Notes under the pieces: model-generated | Told to the model about the DNA's origin: nothing | The model's input: only the letters and a program-made list of their open reading frames with translations | The model's database searches: none | Part shown: one piece after another, positions 32,037 through 40,208 of the stretch | How positions within the stretch are numbered: position 1 is the first letter of the stretch | Layout: the number at the start of each line of letters is the position of its first letter | Program-made: the position numbers and the translations under genes | NCBI GenBank assembly: GCA_963751425.1 | Contig: CAVVUF010000001.1 | Location: 62,001-126,000, forward strand | DNA from: CAVVUF01 sp963751425 | GTDB taxonomy: Bacteria; Chloroflexota; Anaerolineae; Anaerolineales; UBA4823 | Length of the DNA: 64,000 nucleotides | Direction: 5' to 3'

Positions 32037-33098
32037 TCACAGCTCCACATTCCCGCCCAAGCCCGGAACATCGGTGGCTTTCAGAAATCCATCTTCGAGG
32101 GCGAAACCGCCGATGGAGGGGTCGTCTGCCAGGTCGAAGGAGCCATCCAGGTCGGCATAGCGCACCCCCGGGCTGGAGAGGGCCAGGCTGAGGCCGGCAG
32201 AGATGAGCAAAGCCGGCTCGATGACGCAGCTTACCAGCGCTGAAAGCTGGGCGGCGCGGGCAATGTTCTCGACCACACGGGCGCAGCGCAATCCGCCGCA
32301 GCGCGCCACCTTGACGCACAGCCCATTGGCGTACTTCCCGGAGGCCAGCTCCAGGGCGGAGGCGGGGCCGTGCACGCTCTGGTCAGCGATGACCGGCACG
32401 GGACTCTGGCGGGTCACCTGGCGCAAGGCGGGCAGGTCAGCTTCGGGCGTGGGCTGCTCGAGCATCTCCAGGTCATTCTTCAAGGCGCGCGCTACTTCCA
32501 GGGCGGAGCGGGCAGTGTAGCCGCCATCCGCATCCAGCCTAAGGGTGAGAGCAGGCAGCAGGCGGTGCACTGCCTGCACACGCTGCACATCCGCCTCGGG
32601 GTCAAGGCCGCCTTTGACCTTGAGGATGCGGAAGCCGCGCCGCGCCAGGGCCTGGGCCATTTCAACCGTCTCACCCACCCCAGCCACCGGCAGCGTGGCG
32701 GCGGTGGGGATGCTGCTGCGGTAGCCGCCGAAGAGCTTGTAGAGCGGCAAGCCGGTATCGAGCCCGAGCAGGTCGTGGAAAGCCAGGTCAAAGGCACACA
32801 GGACGGCGTTCGAGCCCTGCGCGGCTTCTTCGATCTTCGCCAGGGAATATTCCAGGTTGGTGGGGTGCAGGTCGGGGACGAGGCTGGCGCAGTCGTGGCA
32901 CAGGCGCACCACCTCGGCTGGCTCTTCACCGGTCAGCCCGGGATGCGCCACGCAGCAGCCCCAGGCAGACTGGCGCTGGCGGGTGACCAGGCGGACGAAG
33001 ACGGCGGTGATGCTGCTGATCTCGGGCAGGTGCGCCATGCGCACAGGATGTTGGAGGGTCAGCTCAACGGGGGTCACTTCGGCACGGGTGATTTGCAT
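32037..33098 (-). CDS. Mandelate racemase/muconate-lactonizing (enolase) superfamily epimerase, dipeptide-epimerase-like
   Basis: 353 residues, intact; AGGAG precedes the ATG. The barrel carries Lys160-x-Lys162 (LKVKGG), metal ligands Asp189 (RLDADGGY), Glu214 (LEQP) and Asp239 (IADQS), and Lys263 (GLCVKVARCGG). Lys on both sides is the pattern of the muconate-lactonizing/dipeptide-epimerase group, acting by proton abstraction alpha to a carboxylate. The substrate is not fixed by sequence; the neighbouring GPH transporter and GxGYxYP protein suggest a sugar acid or cell-wall-derived dipeptide. First gene of the three-gene minus operon. Confidence 0.87.
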   Translation of the reverse strand: MQITRAEVTPVELTLQHPVRMAHLPEISSITAVFVRLVTRQRQSAWGCCVAHPGLTGEEPAEVVRLCHDCASLVPDLHPTNLEYSLAKIEEAAQGSNAVLCAFDLAFHDLLGLDTGLPLYKLFGGYRSSIPTAATLPVAGVGETVEMAQALARRGFRILKVKGGLDPEADVQRVQAVHRLLPALTLRLDADGGYTARSALEVARALKNDLEMLEQPTPEADLPALRQVTRQSPVPVIADQSVHGPASALELASGKYANGLCVKVARCGGLRCARVVENIARAAQLSALVSCVIEPALLISAGLSLALSSPGVRYADLDGSFDLADDPSIGGFALEDGFLKATDVPGLGGNVEL

Positions 33099-33180
33099 TG
33101 GGAGGCTCCTAATAAAGAATCCGCTAATCGACGCAAATCTGCGCGAATGAAGAACAAGATGGTGATGGATTAATTATATA

Positions 33181-33312
33181 AGGAATCCGCCTTTTCCGCT
33201 CTTTCTTTTCTTTCCGCGTCCGCATTTGATCTCCGCCAGGTGCAATGCACTTAAAGAAAGGCATCCGCTTTTTCCCTCTTTCCGATTTTTCCGTGTCCGC
33301 ATTTGAGTTCAG
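33181..33312. repeat. Imperfect direct repeat of pyrimidine-rich sequence
   Basis: Two copies of a pyrimidine-rich segment, starting ATCCGCxTTTTCC and ending TCCGCATTTGA, lie at about 33181-33236 and 33259-33312. They fill the gap between the epimerase gene and the RRM gene together with the promoter below. No function is evident. Confidence 0.4.
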
Positions 33313-33336
33313 TTTAGCAGATAACTATGGTATAAT
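33308..33336 (+). promoter_or_regulatory. Promoter of the RRM gene
   Basis: Perfect TATAAT at 33331-33336 with a weak TTCAGT 17 bases upstream (33308-33313). Transcription would start near 33343, about 90 bases before the RRM start codon. Confidence 0.55.
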
Positions 33337-33371
33337 ACCGGAGTTGTTCGTCAGTTTTGCGACGTATTTTG

Positions 33372-33405
33372 AAGCCGCCATTCTGTTTGATGGGCGGCTT
33401 TTTAT
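33372..33405 (+). terminator. Terminator-like hairpin inside the RRM leader (possible attenuator)
   Basis: AAGCCGCC (33372-33379) pairs with GGCGGCTT (33393-33400); the stem is followed by TTTAT. It lies between the promoter and the start of the RRM gene, so transcription would have to read through it. Confidence 0.6.
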
Positions 33406-33433
33406 AAGAAAGTGGAGTAAGTAAAGTTTTTAG

Positions 33434-33715
33434 ATGGATACAAGATTATATGTTGGGAATTTCTCCCAACAAGTTACAGAAAGAGCCTTGCGCGGTTTAT
33501 TTTCGAATGCGGGGAAAGTCGTTTCAGTCGATTTGATCAAGGACCCGGGAACGGGGCAATCTAAAGGTTTCGCCATTATTGAAATGCGCAGCGAAGACGA
33601 GGCAGAGAAGGTGCTGAGCGAGTACGACGGCTACAGCCTGGACCAGCATCCGTTGAAGGTGCGCGCCGTAGAGATGGCGAAGAAGTACCATTACCGCAAA
33701 GATAAAGCCCGGTAA
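33434..33715 (+). CDS. RNA-binding protein with a single RRM domain
   Basis: 93 residues forming one RNA recognition motif: RNP2 is LYVGNF (residues 5-10) and RNP1 is KGFAIIEM; a basic tail KKYHYRKDKAR follows. Such small RRM proteins are found in cyanobacteria, Chloroflexota and some other bacteria, often cold-induced, and bind single-stranded RNA in the cytoplasm. RNP1 lacks one of the usual aromatic residues (IIEM in place of FVxM/F). The distance from GGAG at 33413 to the ATG is long, so translation may be weak or regulated. It has its own promoter and leader hairpin. Confidence 0.9.
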   Translation: MDTRLYVGNFSQQVTERALRGLFSNAGKVVSVDLIKDPGTGQSKGFAIIEMRSEDEAEKVLSEYDGYSLDQHPLKVRAVEMAKKYHYRKDKAR

Positions 33716-33721
33716 CTGATT

Positions 33722-34845
33722 TTGTCGTCTTGAGGAGGCGTTCGTCGACGATGGGTACATCGGGCCGACGAAAGGCCCCTGAAACGTGACTTCCCGCTAA
33801 GGCGCTGTATTGAGCCGCGTCAAGGGGGTCGGCGATGAGTACATCGCAACGCTGCGCTCAGCATGGCACATCATTTGTCGTCTTGAGGAGGCGTTGGTCG
33901 CCGACGAAAGACCCCTGATACGCGACCTCCCGCTAAGGCGCTGTATTGAGCCGCGTCAAGGGGGTCCTTCACTTCGTTCAGGACGACAAACCAGCATAAC
34001 ATCCTTCCGAGACCTTAGCGAAGCCGCGTCAAAGGGGTCAACGATGAGTACATCGCAACGTTTCACTCAGCACGACAAATAGCTTGTCGTCTTGAGGAGG
34101 CGTTCGTCGCCGACGAAAGACCCATGATACATGACTTCCCGCTAAGGCGCTGTATTGAGCCGCGTCAAGGGGGTCCTTCACTTCGTTCAGGACGACAAAC
34201 CAGCGTAACATCCTTCCGAGGCCTTGAACGGAGCCGCGTCAAAGGGGTCGGCGATGAGTACATCGCAACGTATCACTCAGCACGACAAATAGCTTGTCGT
34301 CTTGAGGAGGCGTTGGTCGCCGACGAAAGACCCCTGATACGCGACCTCCCGCTAAGGCGCCGTATTGAGCCGCGTCATAGGGGTCCTTCACTGCGTTCAG
34401 GACGACAAACCAGCATAACATCCTTCCGAGACCTTGAACGGAGGCACGTAAAGTGGGTCCTTCACTGCGTTCAGGACGACAAACCAGCGTAACATCCTTC
34501 CGAGGCCTTGACCGGAGCCGCGTCAAATGGGTCGGCGATGAGTACATCGCAACGTTTCACTCAGGACGACAAATAGCTTGTCGTCTTGAGGAGGCGTTCC
34601 TTGCCGACGAAAGACCCCTAATGCGTCTCATCCCTCTAAGACCCTACCCAGAGGCGCGTAAAGTGGGTCCTTCACTGCGTTCAGGACGACAAACCAGCGT
34701 AACATCCTTCCGAGACCTTGACCGGAGGCGCGTAAAGTGGGTCGGCGATGAGTACATCGCAACGTTTCACTCAAGACGACAGAGAGGGGTGTCATCCTGA
34801 GGCGGTGTACTTCCCGTAGAAAGATCCCTGATAAGCCTCAACCCA
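33722..34845. repeat. Array 1 of an interspersed palindromic repeat
   Basis: About five units, each beginning TTGTCGTCTTGAGGAGGCG and ending CAGGACGACAA, whose ends are reverse complements. Inner arms GAAAGACCCC and GGGGTCCTTC also pair, so each unit of about 110 bases can fold into a long hairpin. A second unit type, GTCGGCGATGAGTACATCGC, alternates with it. A diverged last unit (GTGTCATCCTGAGGCGG) lies at about 34790. Apparent open frames inside the array are products of the repeat and are not genes. Confidence 0.85.
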
Positions 34846-34861
34846 CCGAAGAGCCTGCGGT

Positions 34862-35611
34862 TTACTTTCTTGCGTAAGGCAGGAAAACCCGCCACGCCTC
34901 CTTGTATTTGAAACTCAATTCACTGGTCACACCCGGGTTTCCACTCCGGTCTGTGTTATGGATCAGGTAATAGTAGGTCATACCTTCCACCAACCCGGTG
35001 AAGATGGCTTCATGGTTCTTCTTATATTCATTGTCGGTGGCAGTCTGGGTGTAGACACCTGGTGTGCTGCCTAACTGGACCAGGCTGGTGGCGTACTCGT
35101 CGGTCAGCCAGGTGATCTTGGCGCTCCCCGGAGCGATCGCAGTGACGGTGACATTGCTGACGGTGGAGCCTGGGTGTCGCCGACCAGAGCGCCAGGATAC
35201 CCTAAAGTATAGAACTTATTGGCGTTGGCATACTGGAGGACAAAACGCGGCGCCACCTGCCCAATCAAGGTGATTAATTCAGATGGGGCTGCCGTCAGGT
35301 TGTAAAACTTGTTGGCGTTGGCATATTCGATGACGAAGCGCGGGCCGACCTGTCCGAGCAAGGTGGACAGGTCGGCCGAGGCGGGGAGCATGCTGTAGAA
35401 GCGGTTGGCATTGGCATATTCGATGACGAAGCGCGGGCTGACTTGACAAATCAGCCCAATCAAAGTTTGGTCAGGCGTCATCCCAGTCGTTGGTGGCATC
35501 GGCATTGGTGATGATAAACCCATCCGCCGTCCAACCCCTTGACCTGAAAGCCAAAGCCACCAGGACCGCCAGCAGCAAGGCGGAGGGGACCAGAATTAAA
35601 CGCTTCATCAT
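34862..35611 (-). CDS. Secreted repeat protein with fibronectin-like C-terminal domain (frameshifted)
   Basis: Start at 35611/35608 (MMKRLILVPSALLLAVLVAL signal segment) overlaps the previous gene's stop. After a slip near 35480 come three repeats of about 29 residues with core PRFVIEYANANKFY (variants ANRFY, VLQYANANKFY). After a second slip near 35180 follows a fibronectin-III-like domain (ITWLTDEYATSLVQLG, VEGMTYYYLIHNTD), ending RVFLPYARK. About 245 residues. Presumably cell-surface; binding or structural role unknown. The tail matches other secreted proteins in the window. Confidence 0.6.
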
Positions 35612-36439
35612 GGCACCCGGTATTCAATCACTAACACACCCCCCTGACCAAATGGGTTAATTGAAATAGTGTAAGTAACACCTGGCGTGAGTTGCGCAGC
35701 AGTGATAATGCCGTAAGCGTTCTGGTTAGCTCCACCATCAAATGTATTTTGGATTTCCACGCCATTTATATAAAATCTTCTATAATTATTTGCAGCATCG
35801 ACAGAAAAACTGCGCTCAAAATAACCGTAACTGGAAGGTAATAGGATCGTAAAGTTATCTCCCATTATTACGATCTTCATAAACCAAAAGCATTTGGGTT
35901 GCATCCGGAAAACGGAAATCATAATAATTAACGTCGGTGAAAGGTGAACCTGCTGCAGCTACAACCAGGCTAATAACATTTTTCAAATGGGTCGTCGTAA
36001 TCGTCCCAGCCTTGATATCAACGATCTTAGCAGCAGGATCCTGTTTGAGATAATAAGCCAGGATCCAGCCATCCTTGTGAACATAGACATGAACATCAAA
36101 GTGCTCTAAGTAGTTTGTAACTGGGATTGATCCGATGATATAGTCCTCAGTATCCAGCTCAATGGTGCGGAAAAGACTACGCACAGAGTTTAAGTTGATC
36201 GCTGAAGCCTTGAAGTAAGCCGAAATGCCGGCTTCCTGATCCAGATACGCGCCGATATTGAAAGCATCCGGGCTGTCGTCTTGCGCCTGGGCTTCGCCCA
36301 CGAAAGGCGGGGCTGCGAGCGCAATACTGCTTTGGGTCTTGGCTTGCTGACCGGGCTTGACCACCAGGGTGAAAGCCAGGACGAGGGTGAGAATGAGGGC
36401 GAGGACAAGAAAAGCAATCGAAATCGTACGACGTTTCAT
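35608..36439 (-). CDS. Secreted protein of unknown function (frameshifted)
   Basis: AAGGAG precedes the ATG at 36439. A signal segment (SIAFLVLALILTLVLAFTLVV) is followed by IGAYLDQEAGISAYFKAS and HFDVHVYVHKDGWILAYYLK. Near 35870 the frame changes and continues as NFTILLPSSYGYFERSFSVD through INPFGQGGVLVIEYRVP to 35608. About 275 residues, beta-rich, no known domain. The stop overlaps the next start (ATGATG), so it forms a two-gene unit with the YANANKFY-repeat protein, bracketed by repeat arrays. Confidence 0.6.
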
Positions 36440-36611
36440 TTTTATGCTCCTTCGGGGTAAAAATGGATTTGAAATTATGGTGGGGAATGTGAGTGGTAAT
36501 ATTTTCCCCTACTTTACCAAAATGATTTCTAGAATAATTATATTAATAATGGGATTAAAAAGTCAATAAGGATGGGGGGCGAAATGAATAACTAAACAAC
36601 GACACACCCGC

Positions 36612-36921
36612 TTGTCGTCTTGAGGAGGCGTTCGTTGCCGACGAAAGACCCCTGATACGTGACTTCCCGCTAAGGCGCCGTATTGAGCCGCGTCAAAGGG
36701 GTCCTTCACTGCGTTCAGGACGACAAACCAGCGTAACATCCTTCCGAGACCTTAGCGGAGCCGCGTCATATGGGTCCTTCGTTTCGTTCAGGACGGCAAA
36801 CCATTTGTCTTCTTGAGGAGGCGATCTTTGCCGACGAAGGATCCCTAATGCGTCTCATCCCTCTAAGACCCTACCCAGAGGCGCGTAAAGTGGGTCCTTC
36901 ACTGCGTTCAGGACGATAAAC
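36612..36921. repeat. Array 2 of the interspersed palindromic repeat
   Basis: About two full units of the same family as array 1 (TTGTCGTCTTGAGGAGGCG at 36612; a variant TTGTCTTCTTGAGGAGGCG near 36806), with the pairing GGACGACAA ends. It sits directly behind the stop of mprF (36931). Confidence 0.8.
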
Positions 36922-36930
36922 AAAATGTCA

Positions 36931-39612
36931 TCATGAAACGGCTTGTTTTTTCCTCAAGTACCCCCTCACCAGCCCCCCCTCCCCCGAGTCGGCGTCAGTC
37001 ACAGCCAGGCCAACGGCTGCCAGGCTGGCCGCGCCCGGGTAAGCAATATAGCGCGGCGACCACTGCGGGTGGTATTTGTCTTTGAACGCGTGCAAGCCCT
37101 GGAAGTTGTAGAACTGGTTGATGTGCTCATAGATGTAATGCAGCGTCCGTTCGGGAAGGGTGTCATCCACCTTTTCGCCGACCCCGTATAAGGCGCTCAA
37201 GCCCAGGTTGAAGGTGGCATAACCTTGCTCGCGCGCCCACTCGAAGAGCGAGATGAAGAGGTAATCCATCGTGCCGGGCTCGATCTCCTGGCGGTGGCGC
37301 ATCAGGTCGATGCTGATCTCCTTGAGCTGGTACTCGGGGACGACGTTGGCGAAGGCGCGTATGCGCCCCTCGGCGGTTACGACTGCTGCGACGGGTCCAT
37401 TGCGGATGTAGTTATCATCGAACCAGCCCAGCGAAAAGCGCTTCTCTGAGCCGTGCATCATGGTCAGCCATTCGTCGCTGATCTGGCGCAGCTCAGCCAT
37501 CAGCTCATCGGAAAGCGGCGGCGCGAATATCTTGAAGCTGTGACCGGTGCGCGGCAGGCGGTTGACTGCGTTGCGCAGGGTCTTATTGGCTTTCCCCTCG
37601 ATCGAGAAGCTCGCCAGGTCGACGATGCCCTCCTGCCCGATGCACAAAATGTCCAGCCCAGCATGTTGGTACAGAGGCAGGTAATCGGGTAGAACCTGGT
37701 AGAAGGCGGGCATCCAATCGTTCACCCGGCAGTATTCCACAAATCCCCTAATAGCAGCCTGCGCATCCTCCGGCGGACCGATGGGGTCGCCCAAAGCCAG
37801 TCCCACCCGCTGCCGGACGGCATAGGCGACCAGCGAACCACCCGGGCTGAAATAATAGGCTTTGTCGTCGAACAATGCCATGCGAGCCAGGGAGGAGCGC
37901 CCTTGCGCAGTGACGATCTTTTCGGCCTCCTTGCGCTGCGCGGGGGTGGCGGGGGCGCGCACCAGCACCGGGCGCAGGAGCATCAGCAGGGCATAGCCGG
38001 TGGTGAGCGCGCCGATTACATAAATCGAAGCGGCAAAATAGCGCCCGAAACGGGTGGTGGGCTCGAGCCCGGGGTCGTAGAATTGGGTGAACATGACCAC
38101 CGTCTGGCGCAGAGCCGCCCCGAAGCCGTAATTGACCTTGTAATGCCGGTCGAGCAGGTAAAAGCCAAGCGTGCCGTAGAAGAGGGTGAAGATCCAGGCG
38201 GCTGCCAGCACCTGCACACCCTGGCGGATGGAGGGCGGGTCGGAGCGGGCGTGGAAGTGATGGCGCAGGGCGATCAGCCAGGCCGCCAAAGCAGATGCCA
38301 GGAGCGCTTCCTCATAGTCCAGGCCTTTGACCAGGTGGCTGACGATGGAAATCCCCAGCACCGCCAGGGTCATCCACCAGGCTGCCCGCTTGCGCCGCCA
38401 CAAGCCCGCCGAGAGCAAGAGCAGGGCAAAGCCTGCCAGGGCAGCCGTCAGGTGACCGCCGTGCCGCACATACAGCGGAGAGACTGTCTTCAGGATCTCC
38501 CAGCGGTTCAACAGGGAGGGGGTGATCGCAGAAAGCACGTTGATGATCCCCATTAGGGCGGTCAGGATGGCTACAATGCGCACATTCCAATTCTCAGCCA
38601 GCGAGCGCTCCTCGGCACGGAATGATTTCACCTTCCGCAAGAGGACGAAACCGGTCAACAGCGGCAGCCAGAAGGTCAGCCCGCGGAACGCCAGGGAGAC
38701 CGTGGCGGCGATATTCGGCGGGACCCCCAGGGAGGTGTAGACCAGGGTCATCACCCCCTCCACCACGCCAATGCCCTGTGGGGTGATCGAGACGATCCAG
38801 AATAAGATGCCCATTGCGTAACCGGCCACCAGCGGACCCACCTGGATGGGTCCATAGAACGCCAGGAAGAGGCAGTACAAGGTCAGGATATCGAGCAGGT
38901 GCGCCCCCAGCGCAAAGCCAAGCGTGCCTGCCATGCGCAGCGGGTGCTGGAGCATGGCCTGGGCTGCCGTGGTCAGCCCGATGGTGTTCGAGGCAGCCCA
39001 ATCGTCAGCCAGGAAGGGCGGGCGCTTGAGCTTCCCTGCCAATTGATTCGCCAGGAGCTGCAGCCAGCCCAAGAGGCGGCGCAAGAGTGAGGGGTTCCAC
39101 ACGCCCATGAACATGACCGCCACCAAGCCAATGATGAGAGCGAGCAAAAGGACTGCCGTGACGATCTCATAGGTTTTCAGGTCGTGCTGCTTGAAGAGGT
39201 AGGCCATGCCGATGGCAAGGATGAGAGAAAAGGCAGTGTAGTCAGCGATCAGCTGCAAGAGCAGTCCGGTGGTGGCGCGCGAGGAGGACTGCCCGCGGCG
39301 GGCGGCGTCGTCGACAAACAGGGCTGCCCCGCCTGCCCCACCCACCGGCACAACCACGTTGACGAATAAGGAGCCGAATAAAACCGGCAGCAGGTCAATC
39401 CAGCGGCTTTTGACCTCCACTGTCGAAAAGGCCGTCCAATACGAGCCGGCGAAGGCGGAAAAATACAGCGCCTGCACCAGCACCGCCGCCAGCACCCATT
39501 CCCATTTGCCGTGTGCGAGGGTGAGAGCGAGCTTCTCGATCTCCGTGAAGCGTGTGACAACCACCCACACAAAGATGATAATCAGCAGCCACAGGATCCA
39601 GCGGCGTTTCAT
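36931..39612 (-). CDS. mprF: Phosphatidylglycerol lysyltransferase/flippase (MprF family)
   Basis: 893 residues, intact. MprF transfers lysine from Lys-tRNA to phosphatidylglycerol and flips the product outward, lowering the negative charge of the membrane. The N-terminal half is the UPF0104-type flippase (VPVGGAGGAALFVDDAARRG; ITPQGIGVVEGVM) with about 14 membrane helices. The C-terminal half is the DUF2156/GNAT-like synthase (GGSLVAYAVRQRVGLALGDPIG; RIRAFANVVPEYQLKEISIDLMR; YATFNLGLSALYGVG). The ATG at 39612 overlaps the rhomboid-like stop (ATGA). Third gene of an overlapping operon with mgtA. Confidence 0.92.
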   Translation of the reverse strand: MKRRWILWLLIIIFVWVVVTRFTEIEKLALTLAHGKWEWVLAAVLVQALYFSAFAGSYWTAFSTVEVKSRWIDLLPVLFGSLFVNVVVPVGGAGGAALFVDDAARRGQSSSRATTGLLLQLIADYTAFSLILAIGMAYLFKQHDLKTYEIVTAVLLLALIIGLVAVMFMGVWNPSLLRRLLGWLQLLANQLAGKLKRPPFLADDWAASNTIGLTTAAQAMLQHPLRMAGTLGFALGAHLLDILTLYCLFLAFYGPIQVGPLVAGYAMGILFWIVSITPQGIGVVEGVMTLVYTSLGVPPNIAATVSLAFRGLTFWLPLLTGFVLLRKVKSFRAEERSLAENWNVRIVAILTALMGIINVLSAITPSLLNRWEILKTVSPLYVRHGGHLTAALAGFALLLLSAGLWRRKRAAWWMTLAVLGISIVSHLVKGLDYEEALLASALAAWLIALRHHFHARSDPPSIRQGVQVLAAAWIFTLFYGTLGFYLLDRHYKVNYGFGAALRQTVVMFTQFYDPGLEPTTRFGRYFAASIYVIGALTTGYALLMLLRPVLVRAPATPAQRKEAEKIVTAQGRSSLARMALFDDKAYYFSPGGSLVAYAVRQRVGLALGDPIGPPEDAQAAIRGFVEYCRVNDWMPAFYQVLPDYLPLYQHAGLDILCIGQEGIVDLASFSIEGKANKTLRNAVNRLPRTGHSFKIFAPPLSDELMAELRQISDEWLTMMHGSEKRFSLGWFDDNYIRNGPVAAVVTAEGRIRAFANVVPEYQLKEISIDLMRHRQEIEPGTMDYLFISLFEWAREQGYATFNLGLSALYGVGEKVDDTLPERTLHYIYEHINQFYNFQGLHAFKDKYHPQWSPRYIAYPGAASLAAVGLAVTDADSGEGGLVRGYLRKKQAVS

Positions 39613-40208
39613 ATAGACAGCCAACCGAGCGGGAAGGCCAGCAGGTGGGCGATATCGGCGAAGATCTTGACCAGCTCATCTTCCCCCTGCCCTGACGGCA
39701 GGAAGAAAGCGAAGACCAGGCCGCCCAGGATGAGCACCAGGCTGATCCAGCGCCAGCGCCCGGGGAAGCAGGCACAGGCCAGCCCAAGGCAGGCAAAATA
39801 GCCCGCCGAGGGACCCACGTCCCTGGCCAGGCTGATGGCCTCACCGGTAGCCCCGCCCCACAGGCGCAGCGGCAGGGCAAGCAGGAGCGACTCGATCAGT
39901 AAAACCAGCAGGTGGACGCCCCAAAAGGTGAGGGCGGCGCGGCGGGTGCCCGCCAGCCACTCAGCCAGCCCCACCGATAAGAGGATCATGAACAGGGCTT
40001 CCCAAAAGACCTTGCCGCCGTAGGTGACGACCGCGGAAGTGACCAGGCGCTCGAAGCGCAGCAGCCACAGGTCATTAGGCGCAAAACCCAGGCGCGTTAG
40101 CCAGGCCTCTGACAGGGCGGCGTTGTGCGTCTCGGTCAGCAGCGCCACCAGCACCAGTATGGCTAACAAGATGAGCGTAAAAGGCAGGCGGCGGATCACT
40201 CTAAGCAT
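39609..40208 (-). CDS. Rhomboid-like intramembrane protein
   Basis: 199 residues from the ATG at 40208, which overlaps the mgtA stop by 8 bases. Six membrane helices are predicted by eye. The likely catalytic Ser134 sits in DVGPSAGYFACLG (GPSAG, rhomboid GxSx-type) and His188 in DIAHLLAFPLG on the last helix, giving a rhomboid-like Ser-His pair. It is therefore a probable intramembrane serine protease or an inactive relative. Its position between an Mg2+ pump and MprF suggests a link to envelope/ion stress (inference). Confidence 0.7.
   Translation of the reverse strand: MLRVIRRLPFTLILLAILVLVALLTETHNAALSEAWLTRLGFAPNDLWLLRFERLVTSAVVTYGGKVFWEALFMILLSVGLAEWLAGTRRAALTFWGVHLLVLLIESLLLALPLRLWGGATGEAISLARDVGPSAGYFACLGLACACFPGRWRWISLVLILGGLVFAFFLPSGQGEDELVKIFADIAHLLAFPLGWLSI

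Noticed and set aside
34124..34800. Open frames of about 115-122 codons in the repeat array
   Set aside because: They repeat the same peptide in step with the DNA repeat and start inside repeat units; not genes.
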